23,078 nucleotides of DNA, from assembly GCA_036939975.1 (NCBI GenBank), contig JALLPB010001042.1:1-23078 (forward strand), read 5' to 3'. How positions within the stretch are numbered: the stretch's first letter is position 1; each line of letters opens with the position of its first letter. Positions 9,939-18,494 of the stretch are shown one piece after another. The notes beneath the pieces are model-generated. The model did not search any database, was not told where the DNA came from, and saw only the letters and a program-made list of their open reading frames with translations. The position numbers and the translations under genes were made by a program. This DNA is from Cyclostephanos tholiformis. Lineage: Eukaryota > Bacillariophyta > Thalassiosirophyceae > Thalassiosirales > Thalassiosiraceae.

Positions 9939-9970
9939 GAGCCGCTGCACCACCCTACTCCCAGCGGCTC
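9939..9970 (-). other. hairpin with 9-bp GC-rich stem followed by a T run
   Basis: GAGCCGCTG (9939-9947) and CAGCGGCTC (9962-9970) are perfect inverted repeats with a 14-nt loop. On the minus strand the stem is followed within two bases by seven T, as in a small structured RNA ending at a pol III-type T stretch. No pol III promoter boxes were found next to it. Confidence 0.35.
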
Positions 9971-10894
9971 CTTTTCCTCCTCTCTCTATGGGGACATCTG
10001 CCATGGATCCAAATCTTGGCACCACTGCTCCCAATGAGACCATGTAAGGTGCACAGCATCAGGTCTGGGGCTGGTTCTCTTGTTTGGGGCATTGAAAAGA
10101 TGACTGATTGAGAAATTGAGAGAGGGGCAGGTCTCAGGTCTCAGGTGGCTGCCATTTTTTAAATTCAAACAACAACCAACCCAAAGATGGCATTCACAGT
10201 GGGAGGGATATTAGGGGCAGCCATCGTTAAGGACAGCAAAATAGGCAATGAAAAGATAAAGACAAAACCGTCCTTGCCTTAGATGGCCACCAAATGACAA
10301 ATAAGAATGCAACAATCAACTAAAAATGAGCGGGATTGACCGGTGGGGAATGATGTATGGGGGGAGCACACATTGACTGTTTTGGGGTGATTAAGTTGGG
10401 GCATAGAAAAAATTAAAAATTGGATGAGTTAACTAATTAATTTTTTCTCACCCAATTGGCAAAAATGAATAAAACACTTCAACAGAGCCCATGACCAATG
10501 CATTGATAAGAGGTTGCCATGAGAGGGTGGCTATTAATAGAATAGTAGCCATGTTGCTAGATGTAGCGAACAGCCCCACCATGGTGCGATTCTATTTTTT
10601 TGCACAAAGTCTTTTGTTACTCTAGATAAAGTAGATAAATATGATAATTATCATTAAACTTCATGCCTATGAATTCCCACGTAGAGTGAGAAACCAGAAT
10701 TCCTGCAGGAATCCTGATTACTGTTTTCGGGGCATCAAAAAATGTTACTGTCTTGAAAATTATTCTGAAAAAAAGGATTACTCCAAAATTCTTGAATCCT
10801 GAAAATAACTGGATTTCACAAACGCAAAACAGGAATCCTAAAACAGATATTAACAACCTAGCTTTGTCATATTTAGCATCTAGTGTTTCTACTA

Positions 10895-10937
10895 CATGCT
10901 TGGTAGCACCATGGGTGCTAACCAGTTCCTAAGCATG
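10895..10937. repeat. imperfect palindrome, about 43 bp
   Basis: CATGCTT ... TAGCACC / GGGTGCTA ... AAGCATG: two nested inverted pairs around a CCATGG centre. It could be a small transposon footprint or a protein-binding site. Confidence 0.4.
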
Positions 10938-10991
10938 GTTAGTGTTAAATCTAAGTGCTCTGGTTATGCTTGTGTCACTGGACTTAATATC

Positions 10992-11216
10992 CTATTCACT
11001 GTTGAAATCGCTACTTGATTTGTGAGCTTGTTTTTTGCACTTCTTACCTTTAACAGCCTTTTTCTGGCTTTTCTGAATAGCCTCAAGCATGGATGTCATG
11101 TACGCCAGCCCTTTCTTGCCTCCATTCTTTTTGTAGGGCTTATATTTTTTGGACAGCTTAGCTCCAAACTGTCTGAGGGGCTTACCATCCTTATCCCAAA
11201 GGCAACACTCAGTCAT
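10992..11216 (-). CDS. lysine-rich ORF of 74 residues, possible exon or transposon fragment
   Basis: An ATG at 11216 opens a frame ending TAG at 10992. The product is strongly basic: MTECCLWDKDGKPLRQFGAK at the start, then KKYKPYKKNGGKKG, and a tail KKQAHKSSSDFNSE. The upstream frame has a stop eight codons before the ATG, so it is either a whole small gene or an internal exon. The Lys-rich body with an acidic-serine tail resembles nucleic-acid-binding tails, but no family is recognised. Flanking sequence is AT-rich and repeat-like, so a transposon remnant is the main alternative. Confidence 0.3.
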   Translation of the reverse strand: MTECCLWDKDGKPLRQFGAKLSKKYKPYKKNGGKKGLAYMTSMLEAIQKSQKKAVKGKKCKKQAHKSSSDFNSE

Positions 11217-12620
11217 GTTGTGAGTTTGATGGGCCCTGCCTTATAATTCTAACTTGTACGTAACACCTAAGTTAAATTGTCCGGCACACCATGACACCCA
11301 AAATGGCCCTCCGATATGGGGCACACGACACTCCCAATATAAAATAACCATCACCACCCTCACCCAGACACCGATGGATGAAAGATTCTGCGGTCCAATG
11401 AATTTAAACAATGCATCACAGCCAGCAAACAACAAACCCTCCCCACCACAGCATGGAGGAACATCCCTACACTTTTTACTGAGGAACCAGTACTAAACAC
11501 AATTTCACCATAATAATTGACCCGCCGCAATAATAATGAAGACCAATGGCGATGACAATGCCAATCAATACCCTCCTCAACCACCTCCCTCGTTTGGAAA
11601 GACGACTTTCTTCCAAGCAACACCTGCCGGGAGCAGGGTGCACCTCCTCACTTCCCTAGTGCAATGACACCCATGCACAAGGTGATGAAATGATGACCCC
11701 CACACGACAGCCACAGCAACGGCAACAACAATTGCAGTACAACAATGAATGCAATGATTACAACGACAATGCCAATCAATAACTATTCCTCCCCCCACGT
11801 TTGGAATGGCACCTATCTTTCCAACGACACCTGCCGGGAGCAACCCCTTACTTCTATTGTGCAACGACACCCGTGAGCATGAGAAGATGACAACAAAAAT
11901 GATGACAATGATGACCCCCCACACGACAGCCGCAACAATGACAGCAACAGAGGCAGTACAACAATGGTAGGGCAATGGATGCAATGATGGCAACAACAAT
12001 GCAATCAACACCATTCCCTCCCCCCCTCATTTGGACTGACGACTATCTTTCCAACCATGATATTACAACAATGATCTGCAACCGAAGCAGCGTAGGCAAT
12101 ACCATTCACCACCACTACCCCAGCACAACCCACCTAGATGCCCAAACTATATCAAAACCACCCGTCGACAAACCTGCAACCCAATACGAACCCCCACTAA
12201 TTACAAATCACCATACACAACAAACCTATACCACACAATAGCACCACCATGGCAACCCAAACCACAATGAGCGAGACATAGAACAACCACAACAACCACA
12301 AAGCAACGCATACAATGAGCAATGGAGCCTTCGGCCCTATTCAAAACACTATACACACATGTAAACCTGGGGCGTGGACGGGGGTTTTCCCACAACCCCA
12401 CTACGTTCTTGGAGTGCAATGTTAGTCACGGGATTAGTCCCAATAGTCAGCAATGACCCATAACATGTACTTAAAAATTTCTGTTATACTAACAATAAAT
12501 TAATACTATTCCTACCTGTATGTAGGATGTAAGCACCAACACCAACGGCAAAGGACCAACAACCCCACATAACCATGGCCGCTGCCGCCAGGAATGGACC
12601 CCTAGCACCACAGAAAAATG
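11217..12620. repeat. A/C-strand-biased region containing a 210-230 bp tandem repeat
   Basis: From about 11250 to 12420 the plus strand is dominated by A and C (CAACAA, CACCAC, ACCCA), so the minus strand is G/T-rich. Inside, units of 211 bp (11554-11764) and 230 bp (11765-11994) plus a partial third (11995-12056) share GACAATGCCAATCAATA, TTTGGAA, ACACCTGCCGGGAGCA, TGCAATGACACCC / TGCAACGACACCC, GATGATGACCCC and CACACGACAGCC. Minus-strand ORFs here are hydrophobic by composition (Val/Ile runs) and I do not regard them as genes. Bases 12421-12620 hold nothing recognisable. Confidence 0.7.
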
Positions 12621-12928
12621 CTATAAATTACAGGACGGTGCATTTGACAGATGGAGGACAATGCCCTGATCAAGTAAATATGCATTTTGCCGGCAATTAG
12701 CTGGTCTAAATCCCTTAGAAAATTCCTTAAAATGCTCCAGTGGAAAAACAAGATTCGCTGCCATCAATGCCTCATTCACGAAGCATGTAAGAGATTTGGA
12801 TGGCTAATCACCAACAAAAAGCATATTTGCTTGCTCGGGTCGCCATATATGATTGAATTAACACAACTTAGTGGAATTTTGACATCAATAAGCGGCACTA
12901 AGGGGCTATTTCCTGCGGCGGAAGCCAT
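12621..12928 (-). pseudogene. small unknown gene with one frameshift
   Basis: CCGCCATGGC at 12928 gives a strong start context (MASAAGNSPLVPLIDVKIPL, then SCVNSIIYGDPSKQICFLL). After about 44 codons coding character moves to another frame (SLTCFVNEALMAANLVFPLE, then FSKGFRPANCRQNAYLLDQG) and runs to a TAG at 12623-12621. The span of 308 nt fits 103 codons minus one base, so a single 1-nt deletion near 12795 explains everything. The overlapping plus-strand ORF (12687-12977) is probably its shadow. Family not recognised. Sequencing error rather than decay is possible. Confidence 0.4.
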
Positions 12929-13365
12929 GGCGGTGATGTTTGTTTTTTTGTATGACAGGTTGGAAAAGCATACTTAATCCTTCGTGCATGGTATGCCTAA
13001 AATTCATATGAATAATGGATGGGGGGTAGTCTCAACTCGCTCTAATTTTATCCTAAATTTTGGGGATCTACATTCTAAGCAAATTTTGGTAGCCACCCAT
13101 TACGTTGGTGTATTTGTATTTTGGTGAATTTTTTAAGTTAGTTAGTGTATCCTACCTGGGGACTAAACACAAATGGGACAAGAATTTCTGTGTAAGGTAA
13201 GAAGTCAGCTGGGTGGTCTGTGACTTCAAAGTAGCATTCTTAAGTGGAAACAACACCGAAACAATTTATTATCATTTAAAAATATTTATTGTTCTTAGAT
13301 AAAGTATAAAGTGAATGAAACAATTTATTGTTAAAGAGAAACTTTTCATTGTTGTGAGGAATGGA

Positions 13366-13450
13366 TATCACTTTCACTACCATTGTCCTTGGTGGGTGAG
13401 TAATTTTGTGCAAATTCAGAAGTTGATAAAAATAAGTTAATATGTATTAT
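13366..13450 (-). repeat. dispersed repeat copy 1 (pair with 22815-22900)
   Basis: Plus strand ACCATTGTCCTTGG followed by a GGTGAGTAATTTTGT-like block and CAGA(A/G)GT also occurs near 22829. Minus-strand readings align as TSEFAQNYSPTKDNG here versus TSVFLQNLLPAKDNG there, so the repeat may include an ancient exon. Confidence 0.5.
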
Positions 13451-13746
13451 ATTTTTCTGGTTACTATGCTTTTTCTTCAACCAGTTGCATCGGCCAACCC
13501 CTCCACCAGGTCGCCCACATGTTAGATTGCTTGGATGATTGAATCCTTGCATCTGGAGGGGTGATCAGCTCTGGCATGGTTGCGGTGTTTGTGGCAGTTT
13601 TTGTGTTTTGTGGCCTTTCTCATGATGTCACTAGCTCATTGTATGTATAACTAGGTATATAAATGACCTTAAGGAGGGGTTAAGTATGTCCACCTACGTG
13701 TGCACCTCACCAAAAGAGAAAGGGAATGCATTCTTTGCATGTAGAA

Positions 13747-13787
13747 TAGAATGCATTCTAATATTTTATGAAATAGAATGCATTCTA
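13747..13787. repeat. two copies of a 14-bp perfect palindrome
   Basis: TAGAATGCATTCTA occurs at 13747-13760 and 13774-13787. The pair sits in a larger imperfect inverted repeat beginning GTAGAATAGAATGC and ending GAATGCATTCTAGTATTCTAC, and GAATGCATTCT occurs once more just upstream. It looks like a foldback or MITE-type relic. Confidence 0.6.
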
Positions 13788-13993
13788 GTATTCTACTTTA
13801 TAGAATATGCCTCTACATGGGAATGAGTGGACTTTGTACTGATGTATTCTATTTGAGATACAAGAAACATTACAAAAAAGGATTTTCATGGGATTAGTTG
13901 GTGTGTAGCAATCTAAGTAGTGCCCTGATCTAGTATTTTACTATGCTGTGTGTCTGACTCTCTCTCTTTCTCTTCTACTCTTTTACTCTAATT

Positions 13994-13994
<1 letters not shown>

Positions 13995-14050
<56 letters not shown>
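13995..14050 (+). repeat. (CT)28 microsatellite
   Basis: Uninterrupted CT dinucleotides for 56 bp, flanked by imperfect CT/TCTAC sequence on both sides. Plus strand pyrimidine, minus strand GA. Confidence 0.98.
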
Positions 14051-14053
<3 letters not shown>

Positions 14054-14254
14054 ACCTCGTTTACTCTACTCACTCTCTCTTTCTTCTAGCACTACTTTAC
14101 TCTGCAGCATGTTGTCTGAATCCACTTGCTCTATCTCTCAATAGTCATATCAATACATGAAAATTGCCACCGCCCCCCCTCCCCTCTCACTCTCATGTAC
14201 TCCTCCTCCACCCCACTTTTCTTAGGCCAAGATCACAGCAAAAGAAAAGAAGAG

Positions 14255-15207
14255 ATGAGGCATAACCTACCAGCCACAGATTTTCTCCTGACAAGAAGGG
14301 ATATTCGGAACAAGGCGGGTGAACTTATTGGGTTGGCCAGAACAGACAACCATCACTTCTGTGATTTTGGGGGGACGGGCTTGTTTGTTGTTTCACAATT
14401 GTAGAATTTCTTGGCCCATAACAACTTTGTCCCTCCAGCAGAAGGAGAGATGAAGCATCTTCTTTAGATGCTTCACTTTTTGAAAGCTTATCTGAAGCAA
14501 ACTGCCATCTGCTTGATGGTCGGGGGGTTGGCTAGTGTGACTGACCCAAAAACGCTATGAAAATATATGAGGCTATTTATTTGTGCTGTCACTGATTTCA
14601 AGCCTGTTGTGAAAAGCAACAATGATTCTGTTTTATACATCTTTTGAATTTTACTCGCCTTATCTTCCCAAGATTGTTTTTGTTTTGAAAGCAGGAATGA
14701 TAGTGGCAGACTGAACAACTGTCTCATCAGTGTAGATGGCACTGATGTGCGCATCCCACATCAGGGACCACCTATCCCAGGAAACACTTTTTCTTCTCCA
14801 GTATGAGATTGGGTAGGATATTTTTGCCGGCAATATCATATGGGTTAATGGGCCGTATACTGCTGGAAAGTATCCGGACATCAAGATTTTTTGCAGTGGC
14901 TTGGCGAATTGGTTTGATGAAATTGAAAGGGTGGAGGTGGACAATGGATACATTGGGGAGGCAATCTGGAAGGTAAAGTGTCCAGGGTGCACATCAAATC
15001 TGACCAAGAACTTGAGAGATACAGAATCAGGTGTGGAGTAGATGAGAGTCTCTCAATGGGCAGTTGAAAAATTGGGAAATATTGAAGTCAATACCATCAC
15101 AAATTGATGGAACATGGGAATGTTTTTTGGGCTATTGCTGTGATAATGCAGGTTAGCATCAACACTGGTGAGAAGCTTTTGAGGTTGATGATTAGAGTGA
15201 CTTGTAA
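14255..15207 (+). pseudogene. PIF/Harbinger-type (DDE_Tnp_4-like) transposase pseudogene
   Basis: Transposases of this family cut and reinsert their element through a DDE-type nuclease site. One frame from the ATG at 14255 reads NLPATDFLLTRRDIRNKAGE, then FCDFGGTGLFVVSQL, stop, NFLAHNNFVPPAEGEMKHLL, stop, MLHFLKAYLKQTAIC, GGLASVTDPKTL, stop, and reaches LNNCLISVDGTDVRIPHQGP. In the next frame (from 14802) it continues YEIG, stop, DIFAGNIIWVNGPYTAGKYP and VEVDNGYIGEA; further shifts give ESLNGQLKNWEILK and AIAVIMQVSINTGEKL, ending at a TAA at 15205-15207. The first catalytic Asp candidate is at 14734-14736 and the second at 14876-14878, about 47 codons apart. Stops at 14402, 14465, 14558, 14645 and at least three frameshifts make it dead. 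A pyrimidine-rich TTTTCTTAG just upstream could be an acceptor from an earlier exon. Confidence 0.8.
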
Positions 15208-15483
15208 AATAATGAATGTAATTAGAATATTATTTTTTCTGTTGTAGTCTGCCTCATGAAACAAATCTGCCCCAGATAAAATGATCATGAAACAATTACT
15301 GCAGAACACCCTGTGTATAAGAACCCCATACGTCCAAAACTCAGAAAGCAAAGTACTGTAAAAATGCTAAGTTAGGCTAGGTTAGTCTAAATAGTTTTTC
15401 GTACTATTCCTACATTGAAACCTAGTTCCTAGTTCAAAACACAAAACACAACCCTCAAAGATGCACATAGCTACAACATTACC
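15208..15483. other. spacer between Harbinger relic and small Cys-rich gene
   Basis: AT-rich, 276 bp. Contains GTTAGGCTAGGTTAGTC and CCTAGTTCCTAGTTC near-repeats. No gene seen. Confidence 0.4.
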
Positions 15484-16020
15484 ATGGTAAAGTGTGGAAA
15501 ATTTGTCGAACCAAATGCAACGGGTGCAATAAGATTATTGGGTATCACTGGAAGAGTCTGTAGATGGGAGCACAGATATCTTGTTGAAGCGGTAAGTTCT
15601 TGTAGAAATTTGTGAGATTGGTTTTTGTAAGGATATATTTTCTTGAGTGGATCTTATGCCACATGGTGGTACTAGTAAGTTCAGGGTGACATGCCCCTTT
15701 TCTCTCCCTTAATTAATGATAGAATGAAACATTGGTTAGCTTCAAGCTGAGATTACCTCAACCTCATTTATTTCTCATCATGAGGTGATTGCTTTGGGCA
15801 TGTTTAAATTCCTCAACTCAAGGTATTTATTTTCGATTAGGGAAAAACTGGAAAATACTTCGGTTTAGTACCTCCATCAATCCAAATAGGTTGCCACAAT
15901 TTTTCTTATCCTGAATGCCATGCCAAGAGATGTGACATCCCAAATACCAGGTGTGAAGGTCAACGCAAAAAAGAGCTATTTTCATCCAATCATATTTTCT
16001 CACCTATCGCTAAAAAATAA
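15484..16020 (+). CDS. small two-exon Cys-rich protein, 95 residues, unknown family
   Basis: ACCATGG at 15484 opens 36 codons (MVKCGKFVEPNATGAIRLLG, ITGRVCRWEHRYLVEA) ending at a GTAAGT donor at 15592. A 249-bp AT-rich intron ends in TTTTCGATTAG at 15840. Exon 2 (15841-16020) continues in phase 0: GKTGKYFGLVPPSIQIGCHN, FSYPECHAKRCDIPNTRCEG, then a Lys-rich end and TAA. The joined frame has no stop in 95 codons and both exons have balanced, protein-like composition. Six Cys and three His, with exon-2 spacing C-x7-C-x4-C-x7-C, suggest a metal-bound or disulphide-stabilised small domain. I do not recognise it. It lies 276 bp downstream of the Harbinger relic on the same strand, so it could be an element accessory gene or an exon pair of something longer. 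Confidence 0.5.
15592..15840 (+). other. predicted intron of the small Cys-rich gene, 249 bp
   Basis: GTAAGT donor and TTCGATTAG acceptor, phase 0 on both sides. Clearly AT-richer than the exons and full of stops in every frame. Confidence 0.5.
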
Positions 16021-17050
16021 CCGACTCAATTTGATTTGTCGCAAACATTAACTTTTTGTATCCCCAATACCACACCTGATCTTAATCAAATCTTCCATAC
16101 CTCACTCATTTTATGTAACATTGGTGTGCACAAGTGGAACACATGTTAGTGCTGTCAGTGGGTGATGGGTGAGGGCACGGTCATTTGGGTTTGCCATGTT
16201 TACAGCTCAGGCAAGACTATTTGTTTTTGGATTGATGTTTTGGTCTTCTAATGTTTATCATGGAGTGCACCTGAACTGAGTTTAGTGCTGGGGAATAGGG
16301 CGTCAAGAAGGGTCGCCAAAATCTTGCCCCCAAAAGTTGAGGCTATGGTATTCTGGATTAATATTACTAGTAAGGTGATGTATAGATCAGTTTTTTTCTT
16401 AGGTGAGGTATTTTGGATGAGGTTATTGTAGAGGTGAGGTGAGTGGGATGAATTTTTTCAAGTGAGGTATTTTAGATTGAATTTACAAGAAAGTGAGGTA
16501 TTAAGAAAGTACTTACCCTGTCAAATGGTAGATGTGGCATTAGAGATTACAAAAAACAAAGGTGATGAACAGAGATAGTGAGAATGACTATCTGGGTATT
16601 TGCCATTATCTCCCATTCAATTAATAATGGTTAATTAGTTGCCCATATGAAATTCAATTAAACATATTGAATTCTTCAATTCACATTTGTGTCATCAAAG
16701 TTTTGTCACTAATTACCACCATCCATAAAGTAGAAAATAGCAGTGTTGACCATGGTGTGTAGAGCTCCCGCTGTAATGGCCGCATTAGCGGATGTATGTT
16801 TGGGGGTGAATTTGTCTGCGGACAATCTCATTTTGCCAATCAAGGAATAAACACAACACCAACCGAATAGACACGAGAGCAATGGGGGATGGATAGGAAA
16901 GGAAGGCAACCAGCGGAAAGTGTAGGGGGGGATGGTATTGAATCGTTTCAAGGGCAGTCAAGTTGGGAGATAGCAAGAATAGAATTAAATAGATGCCTTA
17001 ATTGAATTATTTTTTTCTTAGGCGATTTACAGAATTGAATAAAATCCTTC
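16021..17050. other. AT-rich spacer with repeated GTGAGGTATTTT motifs
   Basis: Between 16400 and 16505 the motif GTGAGGTATTTT or close variants occurs about four times at irregular 20-40 bp spacing. A possible small minus-strand ORF lies at 16831-16709. Nothing else recognised. Confidence 0.5.
16709..16831 (-). CDS. possible small hydrophobic-tail ORF or 3' exon, 40 residues
   Basis: ATG at 16831: MRLSADKFTPKHTSANAAIT, then a hydrophobic stretch AGALHTMVNTAIFYF and MDGGN before TAG. Upstream the frame stays open as hydrophobic sequence to about 16950 without an ATG. Locally higher GC than its surroundings supports coding use, but the plus strand is also open here, so the assignment is weak. 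Confidence 0.25.
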   Translation of the reverse strand: MRLSADKFTPKHTSANAAITAGALHTMVNTAIFYFMDGGN

Positions 17051-17996
17051 TTAGGACTTGTGAATGATGGTCTCAATTTTTCTCTGGAGGTTTGTCCGCC
17101 ATTTCTAACCCCAACTGATGCAGTCTAATGTTCTGATCCCACATTTCTGACAGTTCTTCACCAGAGCAATAACATAAGCAATGTCATTTGGTCCAATAAC
17201 ATTGGGGAAGCTTGTCCCTGGGGTTAACCTCAACCCCTTGCGAATGAATTCATTCAAGTGCACCTTCCATACATATCATGCCATAAAGTCGAATATTCCA
17301 TCAATGTTGCTTTGACCTACTTCAACCAACCTTACCATCTCCCACAGCCAGTCAGGGTCAATCTGTACCCTCCTTGGATTGCCTGTTTCTGAAGCAGGGT
17401 TATTCATTGTTAGTAAATAGGAAAAGAACAGTCAATCATTTTTATAACTTACTTGTAGGCCTTGCAAATATCATTATTAAGGTTGCACCTTATTGTTACA
17501 TACTTTACCTAAATTGTCGGGCATCTAACTCTTTCCCATGACTCTCTGTAATCTGCCCCTTCTGCCAGTTGAATCTTCTTCCGTACAAATGACAACAAGC
17601 TTTCTGGTTTACTGCTATAGTTCATCCAACCATCCTTTAAAAACTTGTAGCAAGAAAACAAATAAGTCTTTACCCAACTCACCACTGAATCAGCAAATTT
17701 TGTGTCCTCCCTGTCCCATTCATAATCCATCCTAATCTGAAGTTTTGTTTGTCTCTCACGTGACGTTGCAACTCTCAACTCTAACTGAAGATGCCTGATT
17801 TTTCACACATAGTATTTGCACCTTTCCCTAAGATCCAACTTATTGTTTGTCCATAGTTGACGGACCAACTTATGTCCATCATCATCCTCATCGTCATTGT
17901 CATCATCATCATCCTCCCCACTGCCCCCTGTTTTGGGTTTCCAGTCATCATCACTGTCCTTGTCACTTGTCTCCCTGTCTTCTTCTTACCGGACAT
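17051..17996 (-). pseudogene. decayed two-exon gene with acidic N-terminus, divergent from the transposase-like gene
   Basis: ATG at 17996 (MSGKKKTGR), then after a 1-nt frame change DSDDDWKPKTGGSGEDDDDD, HKLVRQLWTNNKLDLRERCK, a TGA, QLELRVATSRERQTKLQIRM, FADSVVSWVKTYLFSCYKFL, KDGWMNYSSKPESLLSFVRK, ending CPTI then TAG immediately before a GTAAAG donor (17508). A phase-0 acceptor GGTACAG ends at 17363. The second exon reads IDPDWLWEMVRLVEVGQSNI, then TGA, VHLNEFIRKGLRLTPGTSFP, NVIGPNDIAYVIALVKNCQK, TAG, and ends TAA at 17053-17051. One frame is kept for 104 codons with only two stops. A TACTAAC branch-point-like site lies upstream of the acceptor at about 17410. Family unknown; probably an accessory gene of a DNA transposon because of its neighbour. 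Confidence 0.55.
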
Positions 17997-18494
17997 TGTT
18001 TGTTGTTTGTGTGTTGGTTGTTAGTGAATGAAGTTATGGAGACTTGTAGTGGGGGAAGTTATTATGCAGGTCCAGTTCCAATTCCTGTTCCAATTTTCTG
18101 TTGCATAACAATGGGAACCTGTAGTTCAAAAAAAATCCATTACTTCAATAATTCAAATTTTGAGGAAAAATTTTAGTTGAAGTCCGTACCAGTTCCACAT
18201 CCAATAATTTTTTTCATCAAGAGACTATTATCTCATTAATTTTTGTGTTTCTTGTGTTTCAAACATAATACTGGTTCCTTTACCAGTTAAATGGTACTCA
18301 ATACTTGCAAGTGTCGATTCCCATGTTGTATAGTGGTCGAGTTAAAAATTTTCTAATCTTCTCTACTAAAAGGTTACTGCCAATTATGTCAGGCTATTTT
18401 ATTGGATCTTAAAGAACTTTGTATAATTATTATGATGCAATTTATTATGTATTAGATCCAGATAATTTGATCTAACAATACACTCTTCAACAAA
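17997..18494. promoter_or_regulatory. 498-bp divergent intergenic region
   Basis: Lies between the start of the minus-strand acidic pseudogene and the ATG of the plus-strand transposase-like pseudogene, so both promoters should be here if the models are right. AT-rich with CCAGTTCCA-like repeats (CAGTTCCAATTCCTGTTCC near 18070; TACCAGTTCCACATCC near 18190). A short tRNA-like match near 18320 is discussed among the rejected items. Confidence 0.35.

Larger units (their letters stand above)
9562..10991. other. AT-rich region without a convincing gene
   Basis: Holds G-rich and AT-rich stretches, two structured sites (9939-9970 and 10895-10937) and a palindrome ATTCCTGCAGGAAT at 10699-10712. A minus-strand ORF at 10168-9986 (LTWSHWEQWCQDLDPWQMSP at its end) has weak coding character only. 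Segments at 9736-9860 and 10690-10850 share pieces such as ACAGTAAT and GGAATC, suggesting diverged copies of a small dispersed repeat; I could not align them end to end. Confidence 0.45.
12929..14254. other. AT-rich spacer with palindromes and a microsatellite
   Basis: No complete gene seen. A minus-strand reading near 13640-13540 (MRKATKHKNCHKHRNHARAD) is His/Lys-rich and ends after about 33 residues. The segment 13366-13450 belongs to a dispersed pair with 22815-22900. Palindromes at 13747-13787 and (CT)28 at 13995-14050 are listed separately. Confidence 0.5.

Noticed and set aside
11577..12014. 145-residue hydrophobic minus-strand ORF resembling a membrane protein
   Set aside because: It runs across tandem repeat units in a G/T-rich strand; Val/Ile/Cys runs are a composition effect.
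11554..12056. CRISPR array
   Set aside because: Repeat units are 210-230 bp, imperfect and without short identical repeats separated by unique spacers; the context is eukaryotic.
12687..12977. 96-residue plus-strand ORF
   Set aside because: It lacks an ATG start, and the minus strand gives a better start context and a more protein-like reading over the same bases.
13948..14160. Leu/Ser-repeat ORF
   Set aside because: Translation of the (CT)28 microsatellite.
14451..14475. Perfect 10-bp hairpin TGAAGCATCT / AGATGCTTCA followed by T-rich sequence
   Set aside because: It falls inside the coding frame of the Harbinger transposase relic (KHLL-stop-MLHF), so it is better explained as coding sequence; bacterial-type terminators are not expected here.
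14660..15007. 115-residue minus-strand ORF
   Set aside because: It is the shadow of the plus-strand transposase relic, whose motifs are far more specific.
17847..18176. His-rich plus-strand ORF (HHHPHRHCHHHH)
   Set aside because: It is the reverse of the Asp-rich stretch of the minus-strand pseudogene.
18319..18345. tRNA-like match (TCCCATGTTGTATAGTGGTC, preceded by TCGATTCCC)
   Set aside because: The A-box-like piece resembles the 5' half of a tRNA-Glu/Asp and the preceding bases resemble a B box, which raised the idea of a permuted tRNA or SINE head. However, no T-stem, anticodon stem or acceptor pairing can be formed.
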